Below, one piece after another: positions 17,337 to 26,275 of a stretch of 64,000 nucleotides of DNA. The position numbers and the translations under genes were made by a program. Origin of the DNA: an uncultured Acetatifactor sp. (lineage in GTDB: Bacteria > Bacillota > Clostridia > Lachnospirales > Lachnospiraceae); assembly GCA_910578185.1 (NCBI GenBank), contig CAJTPN010000001.1:9496-73495 (forward strand), read 5' to 3'. Below the pieces are notes generated by a model. That model saw nothing but the letters and a program-made list of their open reading frames with translations, ran no database searches and was not told the origin of the DNA. Within the stretch, counting starts at the first letter, position 1, and each line of letters starts with the position of its first letter.

Positions 17337-18641
17337 ATGAGCTTACAGGTAGAAAAATTAGAGAAAAATATGGCAAAGCTGACCATCGAAGTAGCTGCGG
17401 AGGAGCTGGAGAAAGCGATTGAAAGCGCTTATCAGAAAAATAAGAACAGAATCAGCGTTCCCGGTTTCCGGAAGGGCAAAGCACCGCGCAAGATGCTTGA
17501 GCAGATGTACGGAAAGGAAATTTTTTATGAGGATGCGGCAAATGAGCTGGTTCCTGACGCTTATGACAAGGCGCTGGAAGAGTGTACTGAGGAGATCGTA
17601 TCCGCTCCTAAGATTGCCGTAGTTCAGCTGGAAGCAGGAAAGCCGTTTATCTTTACTGCGGAAGTGGCGCTGAAGCCGGAAGTTACCCTGGGCCAATACA
17701 AGGGCGTTGAAGTGGACAAGGTGGATGCCGAAGTCTCAGATGAAGATGTGACTGCGGAAATCGACAGGGAACGGGATAAGAATGCCAGGATGGTGGAGAT
17801 CACCGACAGACCGGTCAGGGACAAGGATGTGGCGACGATTGATTTTGAAGGATTCAAGGACGGCGTTGCTTTTGAGGGCGGCAAGGGAGAGGACTATCCT
17901 TTGACCATAGGGTCCCATACTTTTATCCCCGGATTCGAGGAGGCTTTGATAGGGGCCGAGATCGGAAAGGAGACGGATGTGAACGTGACGTTCCCCGAGG
18001 ATTATCAGGAGCAGGAACTTGCGGGTAAAGCGGTGGTGTTTAAATGCACCGTCAAGAAACTGCAGGAAAAGCAGCTTCCTGAGCTGGACGATGATTTTAT
18101 CGGTGATGTCTCAGAGGAGAGCGATACCGTAGAAGAATATAGAGAGGAAGTCAGAAAGAAGCTTTCCGACAGGAAGACAAAGGAAGCGGAGCAGGAGAAG
18201 GAAAATGCGGCCATCGCGGCAGCCATCGCCAATGCGCAGATGGAGATACCCGATGCGATGGTGGAAACCCAGCAGAGACAGATGGTTCAGGACTATGCAA
18301 ACAGACTTCGATATCAGGGACTTACCTTGGAGCAGTATATGCAGTATACCGGCGTGACCAGTCAGATGCTGATGGATCAGATGAAGCCTCAGGCCCTTCG
18401 TTACATTCAGACCAGGCTTGTGATGGGAGCCGTTGCCAAAGCTGAAAATCTGGAGGCTACGGAGGAAGACTTTGAGGAAGAAGTGAAGACAATGTCTGAG
18501 GCTTACCAGAAAGAGATTGATGAGGTGAAGAGTCTCCTCGGTGAAGAGGGCAAAAAGCAGGTCATGGAGGATATTTGTATCAGGAAGGCAGTTAAGTTCG
18601 TTGCAGAGCAGGCCATGGAAGTGGAATCCAAGGGAGAGTAG
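17337..18641 (+). CDS. tig: Trigger factor
   Basis: A 434-residue ribosome-associated chaperone and prolyl isomerase that meets nascent chains at the tunnel exit. The N-terminal ribosome-binding domain has the signature PGFRKGKAPRKML near 42-54. The FKBP-like PPIase domain runs from about 150 to 245 (VATIDFEGFKDG, FIPGFEEALIGAE), and the C-terminal helical domain ends in an acidic tail. The length is normal. ATG 17337 follows AAGGAGGAAACG. It heads tig-clpP-clpX, the standard arrangement in Firmicutes. Confidence 0.97.
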   Translation: MSLQVEKLEKNMAKLTIEVAAEELEKAIESAYQKNKNRISVPGFRKGKAPRKMLEQMYGKEIFYEDAANELVPDAYDKALEECTEEIVSAPKIAVVQLEAGKPFIFTAEVALKPEVTLGQYKGVEVDKVDAEVSDEDVTAEIDRERDKNARMVEITDRPVRDKDVATIDFEGFKDGVAFEGGKGEDYPLTIGSHTFIPGFEEALIGAEIGKETDVNVTFPEDYQEQELAGKAVVFKCTVKKLQEKQLPELDDDFIGDVSEESDTVEEYREEVRKKLSDRKTKEAEQEKENAAIAAAIANAQMEIPDAMVETQQRQMVQDYANRLRYQGLTLEQYMQYTGVTSQMLMDQMKPQALRYIQTRLVMGAVAKAENLEATEEDFEEEVKTMSEAYQKEIDEVKSLLGEEGKKQVMEDICIRKAVKFVAEQAMEVESKGE

Positions 18642-18699
18642 AATGCTATGGACGGCGGAACGGTCATCCGGTGAATAAAAACAGAACGGAGGATTTATA

Positions 18700-19302
18700 A
18701 TGAGTTTAGTGCCTTATGTCATTGAACAGACGAGTAAGGGAGAGAGATCCTATGATATCTACTCCAGGCTTTTAAAGGATAGAATTATATTCCTGGGAGA
18801 AGAGGTAAATGATACTTCGGCGAGTATCGTTGTCGCACAGCTGCTGTTTTTGGAGGCGGAGGATCCTGAGAAGGATATTCATATGTACATCAACAGCCCC
18901 GGGGGTGTTATTACCGCAGGGATGGCGATTTACGATACCATGAATTATATCAAATGTGATGTCTCCACGGTTTGTATCGGTATGGCTGCCAGCATGGGTT
19001 CTTTTCTGCTTGCGGGAGGAACCAAGGGAAAGCGGATTGCGCTGCCCAATGCGGAGATCATGATTCATCAGCCGGCAGGAGGAACCAAAGGGCAGGCGAC
19101 GGAGATTGATATTGCGGCCAAGCATATTTTAAGGACAAGAGAGAGACTGAACCATATCCTTGCCCAAAATACGGGAAGGGATTACGAGACAATTTGCGCG
19201 GACACAGAGCGGGATAACTGGATGAGTGCGGAAGAGGCGAAGGAATATGGCCTTGTTGATATGATCCTCACCTCCCATGATCTCCAGGGAAGCGACAAGT
19301 AA
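18700..19302 (+). CDS. clpP: ATP-dependent Clp protease proteolytic subunit ClpP
   Basis: A 200-residue serine protease forming the tetradecameric chamber of ClpXP and ClpCP. The full triad is present: Ser98 in MAASMGSF, His123 in MIHQPAGG and Asp172 in TERDNWMS. The N-terminal axial-loop region and the handle helix (QATEIDIAAKHIL) are normal. The gene sits 58 bp after tig and 17 bp before clpX, so the unfoldase and protease are co-expressed. ClpC, the other possible partner, is encoded at 43.7 kb. Confidence 0.98.
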   Translation: MSLVPYVIEQTSKGERSYDIYSRLLKDRIIFLGEEVNDTSASIVVAQLLFLEAEDPEKDIHMYINSPGGVITAGMAIYDTMNYIKCDVSTVCIGMAASMGSFLLAGGTKGKRIALPNAEIMIHQPAGGTKGQATEIDIAAKHILRTRERLNHILAQNTGRDYETICADTERDNWMSAEEAKEYGLVDMILTSHDLQGSDK

Positions 19303-19319
19303 AAAGTAGGAGTAGAGTG

Positions 19320-20603
19320 ATGGCAGGGAAAATGATCGGAAATGATATAAGATGTTCCTTCTGTAACAAGACGCAGAGTCAGGTTCGCAAGTTGATTGCG
19401 GGCCCTGCAGGCGTCTATATCTGTGATGACTGTATTGATATTTGTGCGGATATTCTTGAGGAGGAGCTGCAGGATGAAGAGGATGAGGAAGAAACTGCGG
19501 CGGTACGTCCCGATATTAATCTTCTGAAACCTGTGGAAGTAAAGAGATTTCTGGATGACTATGTGGTCGGGCAGGAGGAAGCGAAAAAGATATTGTCCGT
19601 GGCTGTGTATAATCATTATAAGAGGGTTATGGCGCCCAGAGACCTGGACGATGTGGAGCTGCAGAAGAGCAATATTATCATGGTAGGACCTACAGGCTGT
19701 GGCAAGACTTATCTTGCCCAGACTCTGGCAAAAATCATCAATGTACCTTTTGCCATTGCCGATGCTACTACATTGACCGAAGCCGGTTATGTGGGCGAGG
19801 ATGTGGAGAATATTTTGCTGAAGCTGATTCAGGCGGCTGATTATGATGTGGAGCGGGCTCAATATGGAATTATCTATATTGACGAGATTGACAAGATCAC
19901 AAAGAAAGGCGAGAATGTATCCATTACCCGTGATGTGTCCGGGGAAGGCGTTCAGCAGGCTCTTTTGAAGATCGTGGAGGGAACCGTGGCCAGTGTCCCG
20001 TCGCAGGGCGGCAGGAAACATCCCCATCAGGAATTGATTACCATTGATACCTCCAATATTCTCTTTATTTGCGGAGGCGCTTTTGACGGTTTGGAAAAGA
20101 TCGTGGAGGCCAGGCTGGATCGCAAGACCATAGGGTTTAATACCGAGATTTCCAAGAAATCTACAAAAGAACTCAGCGAATTGCTTCAGGAAGTAACGCC
20201 GCAGGATCTGGTGAAATTCGGATTGATTCCGGAGTTTGTGGGTCGTGTTCCGGTTTGTGTATCCTTGCGGGGACTGGATAAGGAAGCGCTGATTCGCATT
20301 ATGAAGGAACCTAAAAACGCTCTGATCAAACAGTATCAGAAGCTGTTCCACATGGATGGCGTGGATCTTACGTTTGAAGATGCTGCCGTAAAGGCCATTG
20401 CCAGCAAGGCGTTTGAACGAAAGACCGGGGCCAGAGGACTGCGCTCCATTATGGAAAGCATCCTGATGGATACCATGTACGAGATTCCTTCCGATGAGAC
20501 CATTGAGGAATGCGTCATTACGGAGGATACAGTGAAGAAGGGAAGCGCCCCGCTGACCTTCCATAAAAACGACCACAAAAGAAATCTGGATACGGCGATA
20601 TAA
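19320..20603 (+). CDS. clpX: ATP-dependent Clp protease ATPase subunit ClpX
   Basis: A 427-residue AAA+ unfoldase. The N-terminal zinc-binding domain has four cysteines (CSFCNK and CDDCIDIC), Walker A is GPTGCGKT near 120, Walker B IIYIDEIDKI, and the ClpP-docking and pore loops fall in the usual regions (GYVGEDVEN). The start is ATG 19320 with AGGAG eight bases upstream; a GTG one codon earlier is the alternative. The order clpP-clpX-engB is kept, but the lon gene often found between clpX and engB in Firmicutes is absent. Confidence 0.98.
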   Translation: MAGKMIGNDIRCSFCNKTQSQVRKLIAGPAGVYICDDCIDICADILEEELQDEEDEEETAAVRPDINLLKPVEVKRFLDDYVVGQEEAKKILSVAVYNHYKRVMAPRDLDDVELQKSNIIMVGPTGCGKTYLAQTLAKIINVPFAIADATTLTEAGYVGEDVENILLKLIQAADYDVERAQYGIIYIDEIDKITKKGENVSITRDVSGEGVQQALLKIVEGTVASVPSQGGRKHPHQELITIDTSNILFICGGAFDGLEKIVEARLDRKTIGFNTEISKKSTKELSELLQEVTPQDLVKFGLIPEFVGRVPVCVSLRGLDKEALIRIMKEPKNALIKQYQKLFHMDGVDLTFEDAAVKAIASKAFERKTGARGLRSIMESILMDTMYEIPSDETIEECVITEDTVKKGSAPLTFHKNDHKRNLDTAI

Positions 20604-20703
20604 AACAGACAAAAACAAAAGTTATCTTTGACTGTTTACGGAACTAAGGCTTGGAAAACAGATTCAAAGCGCAAAGCGCCAGGAATCAGAGCTGGAAATG
20701 GAA

Positions 20704-20733
20704 ACAATGCGGATGCGAAAGCATCCGTATTGT
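20704..20733 (+). repeat. Stem-loop with GAAA tetraloop upstream of engB
   Basis: ACAATGCGGATGC, loop GAAA, then GCATCCGTATTGT: a 13-bp stem with one wobble pair and a GNRA loop, ending 33 bases before the engB start. No T-run follows, so it is not a classical terminator; it may stabilise or separate the clpX and engB messages. Confidence 0.6.
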
Positions 20734-20766
20734 GTAATATGCAAAGTACCGGAAAGGAATTGCCAT

Positions 20767-21360
20767 ATGGTGATTAAAAATGTCAGTTTGGAAACGGTGT
20801 GCGGCGTGACCAGTAAACTGCCGGAGAATCTTTTGCCGGAAGTGGCTTTTGCCGGGAAGAGCAATGTGGGAAAGTCTTCCTTGATCAATGCGTTGATGAA
20901 CAGAAAATCTCTTGCGCGCACAAGCTCTCAGCCTGGCAAAACACAGACGATTAATTATTATAATATAAATAACGCACTCTATTTTGTGGATTTGCCGGGG
21001 TACGGTTTTGCAAAGGCAAATGAAAAGGTAAAGGCACAATGGGGCAGGATGGTGGAAAATTATCTGCATAAGTCAAAAACCCTTGTGAAGGTTTTTTTGT
21101 TGATTGATATCCGCCATGCACCTTCGGAAAATGACCGTCTTATGTATCAGTGGATTCTGCGCAATCATTATCAGCCCGTGGTCATTGCCACCAAGCTTGA
21201 CAAAATAAAACGCAGTGAGTTAGGGCGGCAGGAAAAATTGATTGCCTCCGGGCTGCAGGTGGTGCCGGGGACGGTGATCATTCCTTTTTCGGCGCAGACA
21301 AAGCAGGGACGCGAGGAAATATACGAGGTTCTCGACGGCATTTTGGAGGAAAATTTATGA
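20767..21360 (+). CDS. engB: Ribosome biogenesis GTPase EngB (YihA/YsxC)
   Basis: A 197-residue GTPase needed for 50S subunit assembly. The G1 motif GKSNVGKSS, the G3 motif DLPGYGFA and the G4 motif TKLDKI are intact. The start at 20767 is chosen over an in-frame ATG 23 codons earlier, because that stretch covers a stem-loop and the family begins with this short strand before LETVCGV. The stop overlaps the AI-2E-type transporter start by 4 bp (ATGA). Confidence 0.95.
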   Translation: MVIKNVSLETVCGVTSKLPENLLPEVAFAGKSNVGKSSLINALMNRKSLARTSSQPGKTQTINYYNINNALYFVDLPGYGFAKANEKVKAQWGRMVENYLHKSKTLVKVFLLIDIRHAPSENDRLMYQWILRNHYQPVVIATKLDKIKRSELGRQEKLIASGLQVVPGTVIIPFSAQTKQGREEIYEVLDGILEENL

Positions 21361-22586
21361 GAAAATACAGTAAGGCATTGGTGAATCTGGCCATAGCGGC
21401 GGTACTGTTTCTCTGTGTCATTTTTCTGCTGCCCAGGGCGCTGGTATTCTTTTCGCCTTTTGTAGTGGGATGGATTATCGCACTGATTGCAGGACCCCTG
21501 GTGCGTTTTTTTGAAAAAAAAATCAAACTGAAGCCTAAGATCGGCAGTGCCTTTGTGATCATAGTGGTGATTGCTTTGGTGGTATTGCTGCTCTATTTTA
21601 TATGTACGCAGCTTTTCAGTCAGTTTGTTGGATTGCTGGGCGCGCTTCCTGACATGTGGGAGGGAATGGAAGCCGATTTAAACAGCATAGGCAATAAGCT
21701 TGATTTGCTGTTGGATAAACTGCCTTTTAAGCTCAAGCTGAATCTGAACGATGCGGCGGAGCTTGTGGTAAACTATCTGGGTGATTTCTTTGGAAAGCTA
21801 AGTACGCCGACGATTGCGGCTGCCGGAAACCTGGCAAAGCAGCTTCCTGCTGTCTTTATCGGCGTGATAATGGCCTTGCTTTCTTCTTATTTTTTCGTGG
21901 CGGAGCGGATGCAGATCAATGAATGGTTTCGGCGGCATATGCCGGCTTCCGTACAGCTTCGCTATCGCATGATTCGTCACAGTTTGGTACAATCGGTGGG
22001 AGGCTATCTGAAAGCCCAGTTAAAAATTGAGGTTTGGATGTATTTGCTGCTGCTGGTTGGGCTGGGTATCCTGAGGGTAAATTATTATGCTCTGATTGCA
22101 TTGGGGATTGCGTTTCTTGATTTCCTTCCGTTTTTGGGTACGGGTACCGTGCTGATACCATGGGCAGTTATCAGGGTATTGACGGCGGATTACAAAGTAG
22201 CCATTGGACTTTTGGTGATATGGGGGGTAGGACAGCTGGCAAGGCAGCTGATTCAGCCCAAGATAGTGGGAGATTCCATCGGCGTCGCGCCTCTGCCCAC
22301 ACTTTTCCTGCTTTACATAGGGTATAAAACAGGCGGAGTGTTTGGCATGATCATTGCGGTTCCCGTAGGTTTGCTTGTATATTCGTTGTATCAGGAAGGG
22401 GCGTTTGATACTACAAAAAACAGTCTGTTGATTCTGTTGGCCGGAATGAATCGTTTTCGGAGGCTGGAAGAGGAGGATATGTCCCAAGTGGATAAGAGAA
22501 AGACAGACAGTGTGGGGGCGTCACAGACTTGGGAACAAAAAAGTACGGATTTAGATAGAAACACTGTAGAGAAAGACTTGAAATAA
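21357..22586 (+). CDS. AI-2E family transporter (YtvI-like)
   Basis: A 409-residue membrane protein with about eight hydrophobic segments and the PF01594 pattern: an N-terminal helix pair, a soluble amphipathic section near 100-150, then the conserved FLPFLGTGTVLIPWAVI and GDSIGVAPLPTLFLLYIG in the second half. Family members include the sporulation protein YtvI and small-molecule exporters. A hydrophilic tail of about 40 residues ends the protein. It is translationally coupled to engB. The transported substrate is unknown. Confidence 0.88.
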   Translation: MRKYSKALVNLAIAAVLFLCVIFLLPRALVFFSPFVVGWIIALIAGPLVRFFEKKIKLKPKIGSAFVIIVVIALVVLLLYFICTQLFSQFVGLLGALPDMWEGMEADLNSIGNKLDLLLDKLPFKLKLNLNDAAELVVNYLGDFFGKLSTPTIAAAGNLAKQLPAVFIGVIMALLSSYFFVAERMQINEWFRRHMPASVQLRYRMIRHSLVQSVGGYLKAQLKIEVWMYLLLLVGLGILRVNYYALIALGIAFLDFLPFLGTGTVLIPWAVIRVLTADYKVAIGLLVIWGVGQLARQLIQPKIVGDSIGVAPLPTLFLLYIGYKTGGVFGMIIAVPVGLLVYSLYQEGAFDTTKNSLLILLAGMNRFRRLEEEDMSQVDKRKTDSVGASQTWEQKSTDLDRNTVEKDLK

Positions 22587-22606
22587 ATAATTTAATATAA
22601 AAAATA

Positions 22607-22635
22607 TGAAACTTTTTGACCCTTAATCAGTCTAT
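22607..22635 (+). promoter_or_regulatory. Candidate ECF-type promoter upstream of the sigma factor gene
   Basis: TGAAAC at 22607-22612, a 17-bp spacer and GTCTAT at 22630-22635 resemble ECF sigma promoters (GAAAC with a CGTCTAT-like -10). If used, it would give the sigma operon a leader of about 240 bases that begins with the hairpin at 22641. A second TGCAACTTTGA motif occurs near 22772. Confidence 0.35.
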
Positions 22636-22640
22636 ATATT

Positions 22641-22668
22641 AGAGAGTGTAAAACACACTCTCTTTTTT
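22641..22668 (+). terminator. Terminator after the AI-2E-type transporter
   Basis: AGAGAGTGT and ACACTCTCT form a 9-bp stem with a 5-base loop, followed by a T-run. Confidence 0.8.
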
Positions 22669-22882
22669 CATGGCAATAGAATGCTTCCGGAGCGTGGAGG
22701 CCATTGCTTCCGCATACAATGAGCCAAGGTTGGGAGGTGTTGGAATGATGATGCATAATATCGGGAAAACTTATGCAACTTTGATACAAAGATATGGTAA
22801 AAATATTTTACAAAAAATGCAGTAAAAGGATAGGTTGGGGGATATTATATTATAGAGGAGAGGTTGTGCAAGAAAGACCGGC

Positions 22883-23473
22883 ATGATACAGGCAGATATG
22901 GACAACCAGGAATTACAACACAAAATTGAAGAATACGCGGATATGCTGTTTAAGCTCAGCTATATACGTCTTGGAAATTCACAGGATGCAGAAGATGTGG
23001 TACAGGAAGTTTTTTACCAGTATTTTAAGAGCAATAAATCCTTTGAGAGCGGGGAACATGAAAAAGCATGGCTGTTGAGGGTGACATTGAACGCCTGCAA
23101 GAAGGTTTGGCGAAGCGCTTGGAAACGGTATCAGGCGGATGTCTGTCGGGAGCAGGAACACTGCTTCAGGGAGGAGAATCTCATTGACTTGAACACCACG
23201 GGAACAGACAGGATCGGCATGGAGAAGGGGACTTCTTCTTTGGGACTGGAGGAGACCGCCATCAGGCAGGAACAAAAGCAGATTTTGATGGATGCGGTAT
23301 TGGCGCTGCCCGAAAAGTATCGTGATGTAATTCATCTTTTCTATTATGAGGAATTTTCCATAAAGGAGATTGCCCGGATTGTAGGGCGGGGAGAGTCTAC
23401 GGTGACGTCACAGCTTACCAGAGGAAGGGAGTTGTTGAGGAAGCGATTAAAGGAGGAGTACGATTTTGATTAA
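22883..23473 (+). CDS. ECF-type RNA polymerase sigma factor
   Basis: A 196-residue sigma-70 family protein reduced to regions 2 and 4. Region 2 is seen at about 20-75 (RLGNSQDAEDVVQEVFYQYF), and region 4 with its helix-turn-helix at about 140-190 (LPEKYRDVIHLFYYEEFSIKEIA, GRGESTVTSQLTRGR). The ~45-residue linker carries a Gly/Thr-rich insert. The stop overlaps the start of a membrane protein gene that is probably its anti-sigma factor. An ECF-like promoter upstream suggests autoregulation. Confidence 0.9.
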   Translation: MIQADMDNQELQHKIEEYADMLFKLSYIRLGNSQDAEDVVQEVFYQYFKSNKSFESGEHEKAWLLRVTLNACKKVWRSAWKRYQADVCREQEHCFREENLIDLNTTGTDRIGMEKGTSSLGLEETAIRQEQKQILMDAVLALPEKYRDVIHLFYYEEFSIKEIARIVGRGESTVTSQLTRGRELLRKRLKEEYDFD

Positions 23474-24275
23474 ATTTCGGGAGGCATATCGGCAGACAAT
23501 CAGGGAACTACCGGAACCTTCCTTAAATGCGGAGAAGGTTCGGGACGAACTGGCACATCGCCGTCGGATGAGACAAAGGCGTAGACATTTGATCACAAGA
23601 GGATGTGCGGCTGCTGCCGTGCTTGTGATGTGTGGGGTGGGTACTGTGGCTGCCAAAAGCTACAAAGACGGCGTGATTGAAATCGGGGAAAACGGTTATA
23701 CCATAACCCGCCGTCAGGAAGATGTGGAGCAGGTAAAAATTCAGAGGTCCCGGATGGATGTTCCTGAAGTAGCCGCTTTTTTGAAAATGGGGGGGGTATT
23801 TCCCATAGAGGAAGATATCCCTGAAGTTCAATATATTGATGATGTAAAAAGTTATGATTCCATTGAGGCGTTCCGGGAGGCGGAACACATGGTGGCTGTC
23901 ATTCCGGATAAGACACTTTTTGAAGAGACTTTTACATATGAGAATGTGCGCGTGATAGATCAGGGCAGACAGGTGCTGGTTCAGTTTTACGGTGATGATG
24001 TCTATTTTTCGCTGCGGCAGTCGGATAACAGGGATTATGAGAGCTACAGCTCCAATACTTCCTATGGCGGACAGTGTGTCAACAGGAGAGATTTTACCAG
24101 CGCTCAGGGGATTGGTTATGTAATGTTTGATTCCATGGATGAGACGGGTGAAGTATTTGCCGTTCATGCGGTATTGTCTTTAAACGGATGGGATTTGTCA
24201 ATTTCATTTGAGGGGTTTGAAAATGAAATCATAGAAAGGGTTTTGAATTCCCTTGATTTGTCGGTTTATTTTTAA
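23466..24275 (+). CDS. Single-pass membrane protein, probable anti-sigma factor
   Basis: A 269-residue protein with a short cytoplasmic N-terminus (residues 1-38), one membrane segment (CAAAAVLVMCGVGTVAA) and an extracytoplasmic domain of about 200 residues ending LNGWDLSISFEGF, similar to the DUF4367-type C-terminal domains of anti-sigma proteins. The start is TTG 23466, which overlaps the sigma factor stop and has AAAGGAGGAG upstream. The layout fits a factor that binds the sigma at the membrane and senses an envelope signal. I see no zinc anti-sigma motif in the short cytoplasmic part, so the binding mode is uncertain. Confidence 0.65.
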   Translation: MIKFREAYRQTIRELPEPSLNAEKVRDELAHRRRMRQRRRHLITRGCAAAAVLVMCGVGTVAAKSYKDGVIEIGENGYTITRRQEDVEQVKIQRSRMDVPEVAAFLKMGGVFPIEEDIPEVQYIDDVKSYDSIEAFREAEHMVAVIPDKTLFEETFTYENVRVIDQGRQVLVQFYGDDVYFSLRQSDNRDYESYSSNTSYGGQCVNRRDFTSAQGIGYVMFDSMDETGEVFAVHAVLSLNGWDLSISFEGFENEIIERVLNSLDLSVYF

Positions 24276-24300
24276 ATATATGGAAAGGTGCGGGATTACT

Positions 24301-24999
24301 ATGGATAAGAAAGTATTAGTGTATAATAATCAGACAAAAATTGCGGAGAAAATGGAGCCGTTGTTTATAGGGGAAGGGCTTGCCATGCTGGTGGCGGCAG
24401 ATGTGGAGCAGCTGTATACTATTTTGGAAAAGTCGGAGATTCATTTGATGCTGGTGGATGTGGAGTTAAATGATAAGGGATGGGATAAGGGGATAGAAAT
24501 GATTGCCTCCCTTAGGCGCAAAAGCAGTATTCCTTTGATCGTGATCTCCGCACAGTCTGCAGAGACGGCTAAGATCATGGCCCTGGAGGCGGGGGCGGAC
24601 GACTATGTGACCGCAGACTGCAATCCGCTGGAACTGATGGCAAGAATTAAATCTCAGATCCGCAGGTATACGCAGCTGGTGAGCTTATGCGCCAATATAG
24701 ACAGGATTTACAGAGTGGACGGATTGGTGATCGACGATGTACAGAGGAAGGTGACAGTTGAGGGCAGAAGCGTGCGTCTGACTCCCATTGAATATAAGAT
24801 ATTGCGTCTTTTGGTGCAACAGAAGGGAAAGGTATTTTCCAACAGCCAGATTTACGAAAATATCTGGCATATGCAGGCTATCGGCGCTGATAATACCATA
24901 GCGGTACATGTGCGCCATATCAGGGAGAAGATAGAGACAAATCCGAAGGAACCCAGGTACTTGAAGGTGGTGTGGGGCAACGGATATAAGGTGGGTTAA
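24301..24999 (+). CDS. OmpR/PhoB-type regulator with degenerate receiver
   Basis: A 232-residue protein: receiver at 1-120 and winged-helix DNA-binding domain at 135-232 (LTPIEYKILRLLVQQKGKVFSNSQIYENIW). The phospho-acceptor Asp53 in LMLVDVEL is kept, but the usual acidic pair after the first strand is Asn9-Asn10 (VLVYNNQ) and the conserved Lys of the KP motif is replaced by Ala (YVTADCNP). These losses mark it as an atypical receiver that may not be phosphorylated normally. No kinase gene is adjacent. A T-rich terminator follows. Confidence 0.85.
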   Translation: MDKKVLVYNNQTKIAEKMEPLFIGEGLAMLVAADVEQLYTILEKSEIHLMLVDVELNDKGWDKGIEMIASLRRKSSIPLIVISAQSAETAKIMALEAGADDYVTADCNPLELMARIKSQIRRYTQLVSLCANIDRIYRVDGLVIDDVQRKVTVEGRSVRLTPIEYKILRLLVQQKGKVFSNSQIYENIWHMQAIGADNTIAVHVRHIREKIETNPKEPRYLKVVWGNGYKVG

Positions 25000-25024
25000 C
25001 TGAGGGATACCGTCAGTATTATTT

Positions 25025-25076
25025 CAGGCGGGAAACGGCATGGCTTGAGCTGTGTGGTTTCCCGCCTGTATTTTTT
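25025..25076 (+). terminator. Terminator after the atypical response regulator
   Basis: CAGGCGGGAAAC pairs with GTTTCCCGCCTG, then TA and six T. Confidence 0.85.
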
Positions 25077-25138
25077 GGACAAACTGTGTAAGGCCTTGGG
25101 AACTCCATGTATGGAGTTTGATAGACTCATGAAAATAG

Positions 25139-25167
25139 TTGACAAACAAAATGATATGGATTATTGT
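25139..25167 (+). promoter_or_regulatory. Sigma-A promoter for the TraX-like gene
   Basis: A perfect TTGACA at 25139-25144, a 17-bp spacer and TATTGT at 25162-25167. Transcription would start near 25174, so translation must begin downstream, at 25221. Confidence 0.75.
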
Positions 25168-25220
25168 ATTATATGAATGATACAACAAGCGGATGTGAAA
25201 GCGGAAAGGTTGGTAGAAGA

Positions 25221-26240
25221 ATGGATGGTGTGCAGTTGAACTCGCCTGTTCAAACACAGGGGATAAAGGAAAAGAGGGGGATAAGCGGAAGTACCGTCAA
25301 AATTGTGGCAATCGTCTCCATGCTGATCGATCATTTCGGAGCGGCTGTCATTTCCAGGCAGCTAATGGCGGAGGGACTGGGAGAAATTATGGGAAGCGGT
25401 GAGATGTACGCCATTATGGACTGGCTGACGGAACATGCAACGCTTTATTATTCTTATTCGGCAATACGTATGATTGGACGAATTGGATTCCCTATCTTTT
25501 GCTTTCTGCTGGTGGAGGGATACCGAAATACCAGAAATGTAAAAAGGTATGCCATGCGCCTGGCACTGTTTGCACTGATATCGGAGGTGCCTTTTGATCT
25601 TGCGTTTACGGGAAAGTACTTTGAACTGGGATATCAGAACGTATACTTTACTTTGTTTCTTGGGCTTTTTACACTTTGTGTTTATGATTTCTTTGCCCGG
25701 TACAGGCAAGTTGTGCCGGAGAGCCCAATATGGATGCTGCCGACGGTGCTGGGAGTCCTGTTTCCCGCGTCCTATGGAGCAAACTGCCTGAGTACTACCA
25801 TTACATTGAATGCGGAAGGACTGACATTGGTGTTTGTGATCTTATGTCTGATTGTGGTGGGAGGTCTGGTTCTGTACGGACGAAAACGGGGAATGAAGCG
25901 TGTACAGATTGTATGTGCGGATATGACGGTTCTGACTATGGTTATGTATTTGGCAGATTTTATGAAGACGGATTACGCCGGTCTGGGTGTCCTTACCATC
26001 ACCATGATGTATATTTTCAGGAAAAGCAAGGTAAAGTCCATGGCGGCGGGATGTGCGGCGCTGACAGTGATGAGCATCAGTGAAGCGACGGCATTTCTTT
26101 CCTTGATTCCCATTTCTCTCTATAATGGTAAGCGAGGATTAAAGATGAAATACTTTTTCTACGCGTTTTATCCGGTTCATTTGCTGCTGCTGTATTTGCT
26201 GGCGATTGCGATGGGACTTGGAAGCGAGGTAATATTTTAG
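25221..26240 (+). CDS. TraX-like integral membrane protein
   Basis: A 339-residue protein with about nine hydrophobic segments. The first reads TVKIVAIVSMLIDHFGA, a TraX signature, and is followed by RMIGRIGFPIFCFLLVEGYRNTRNVKRYAMRL and the YFFYAFYPVHL motif close to the C-terminus. TraX acetylates F-pilin in E. coli, but chromosomal homologues in Firmicutes are likely membrane acyltransferases of unknown substrate. The start at 25221 (AAAGGTTGG upstream) is favoured because earlier ATG and TTG codons coincide with the promoter. No conjugation genes are nearby. Confidence 0.85.
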   Translation: MDGVQLNSPVQTQGIKEKRGISGSTVKIVAIVSMLIDHFGAAVISRQLMAEGLGEIMGSGEMYAIMDWLTEHATLYYSYSAIRMIGRIGFPIFCFLLVEGYRNTRNVKRYAMRLALFALISEVPFDLAFTGKYFELGYQNVYFTLFLGLFTLCVYDFFARYRQVVPESPIWMLPTVLGVLFPASYGANCLSTTITLNAEGLTLVFVILCLIVVGGLVLYGRKRGMKRVQIVCADMTVLTMVMYLADFMKTDYAGLGVLTITMMYIFRKSKVKSMAAGCAALTVMSISEATAFLSLIPISLYNGKRGLKMKYFFYAFYPVHLLLLYLLAIAMGLGSEVIF

Positions 26241-26275
26241 TCTGAACAGGAGAAAGGGTTGTTGGAGGTATTGAA

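Noticed and set aside
19182..20618. 478-codon minus-strand reading frame opposite clpX
   Set aside because: It mirrors clpX almost exactly and has low-complexity His/Leu/Phe-rich translation; it is a shadow of a strongly supported gene.
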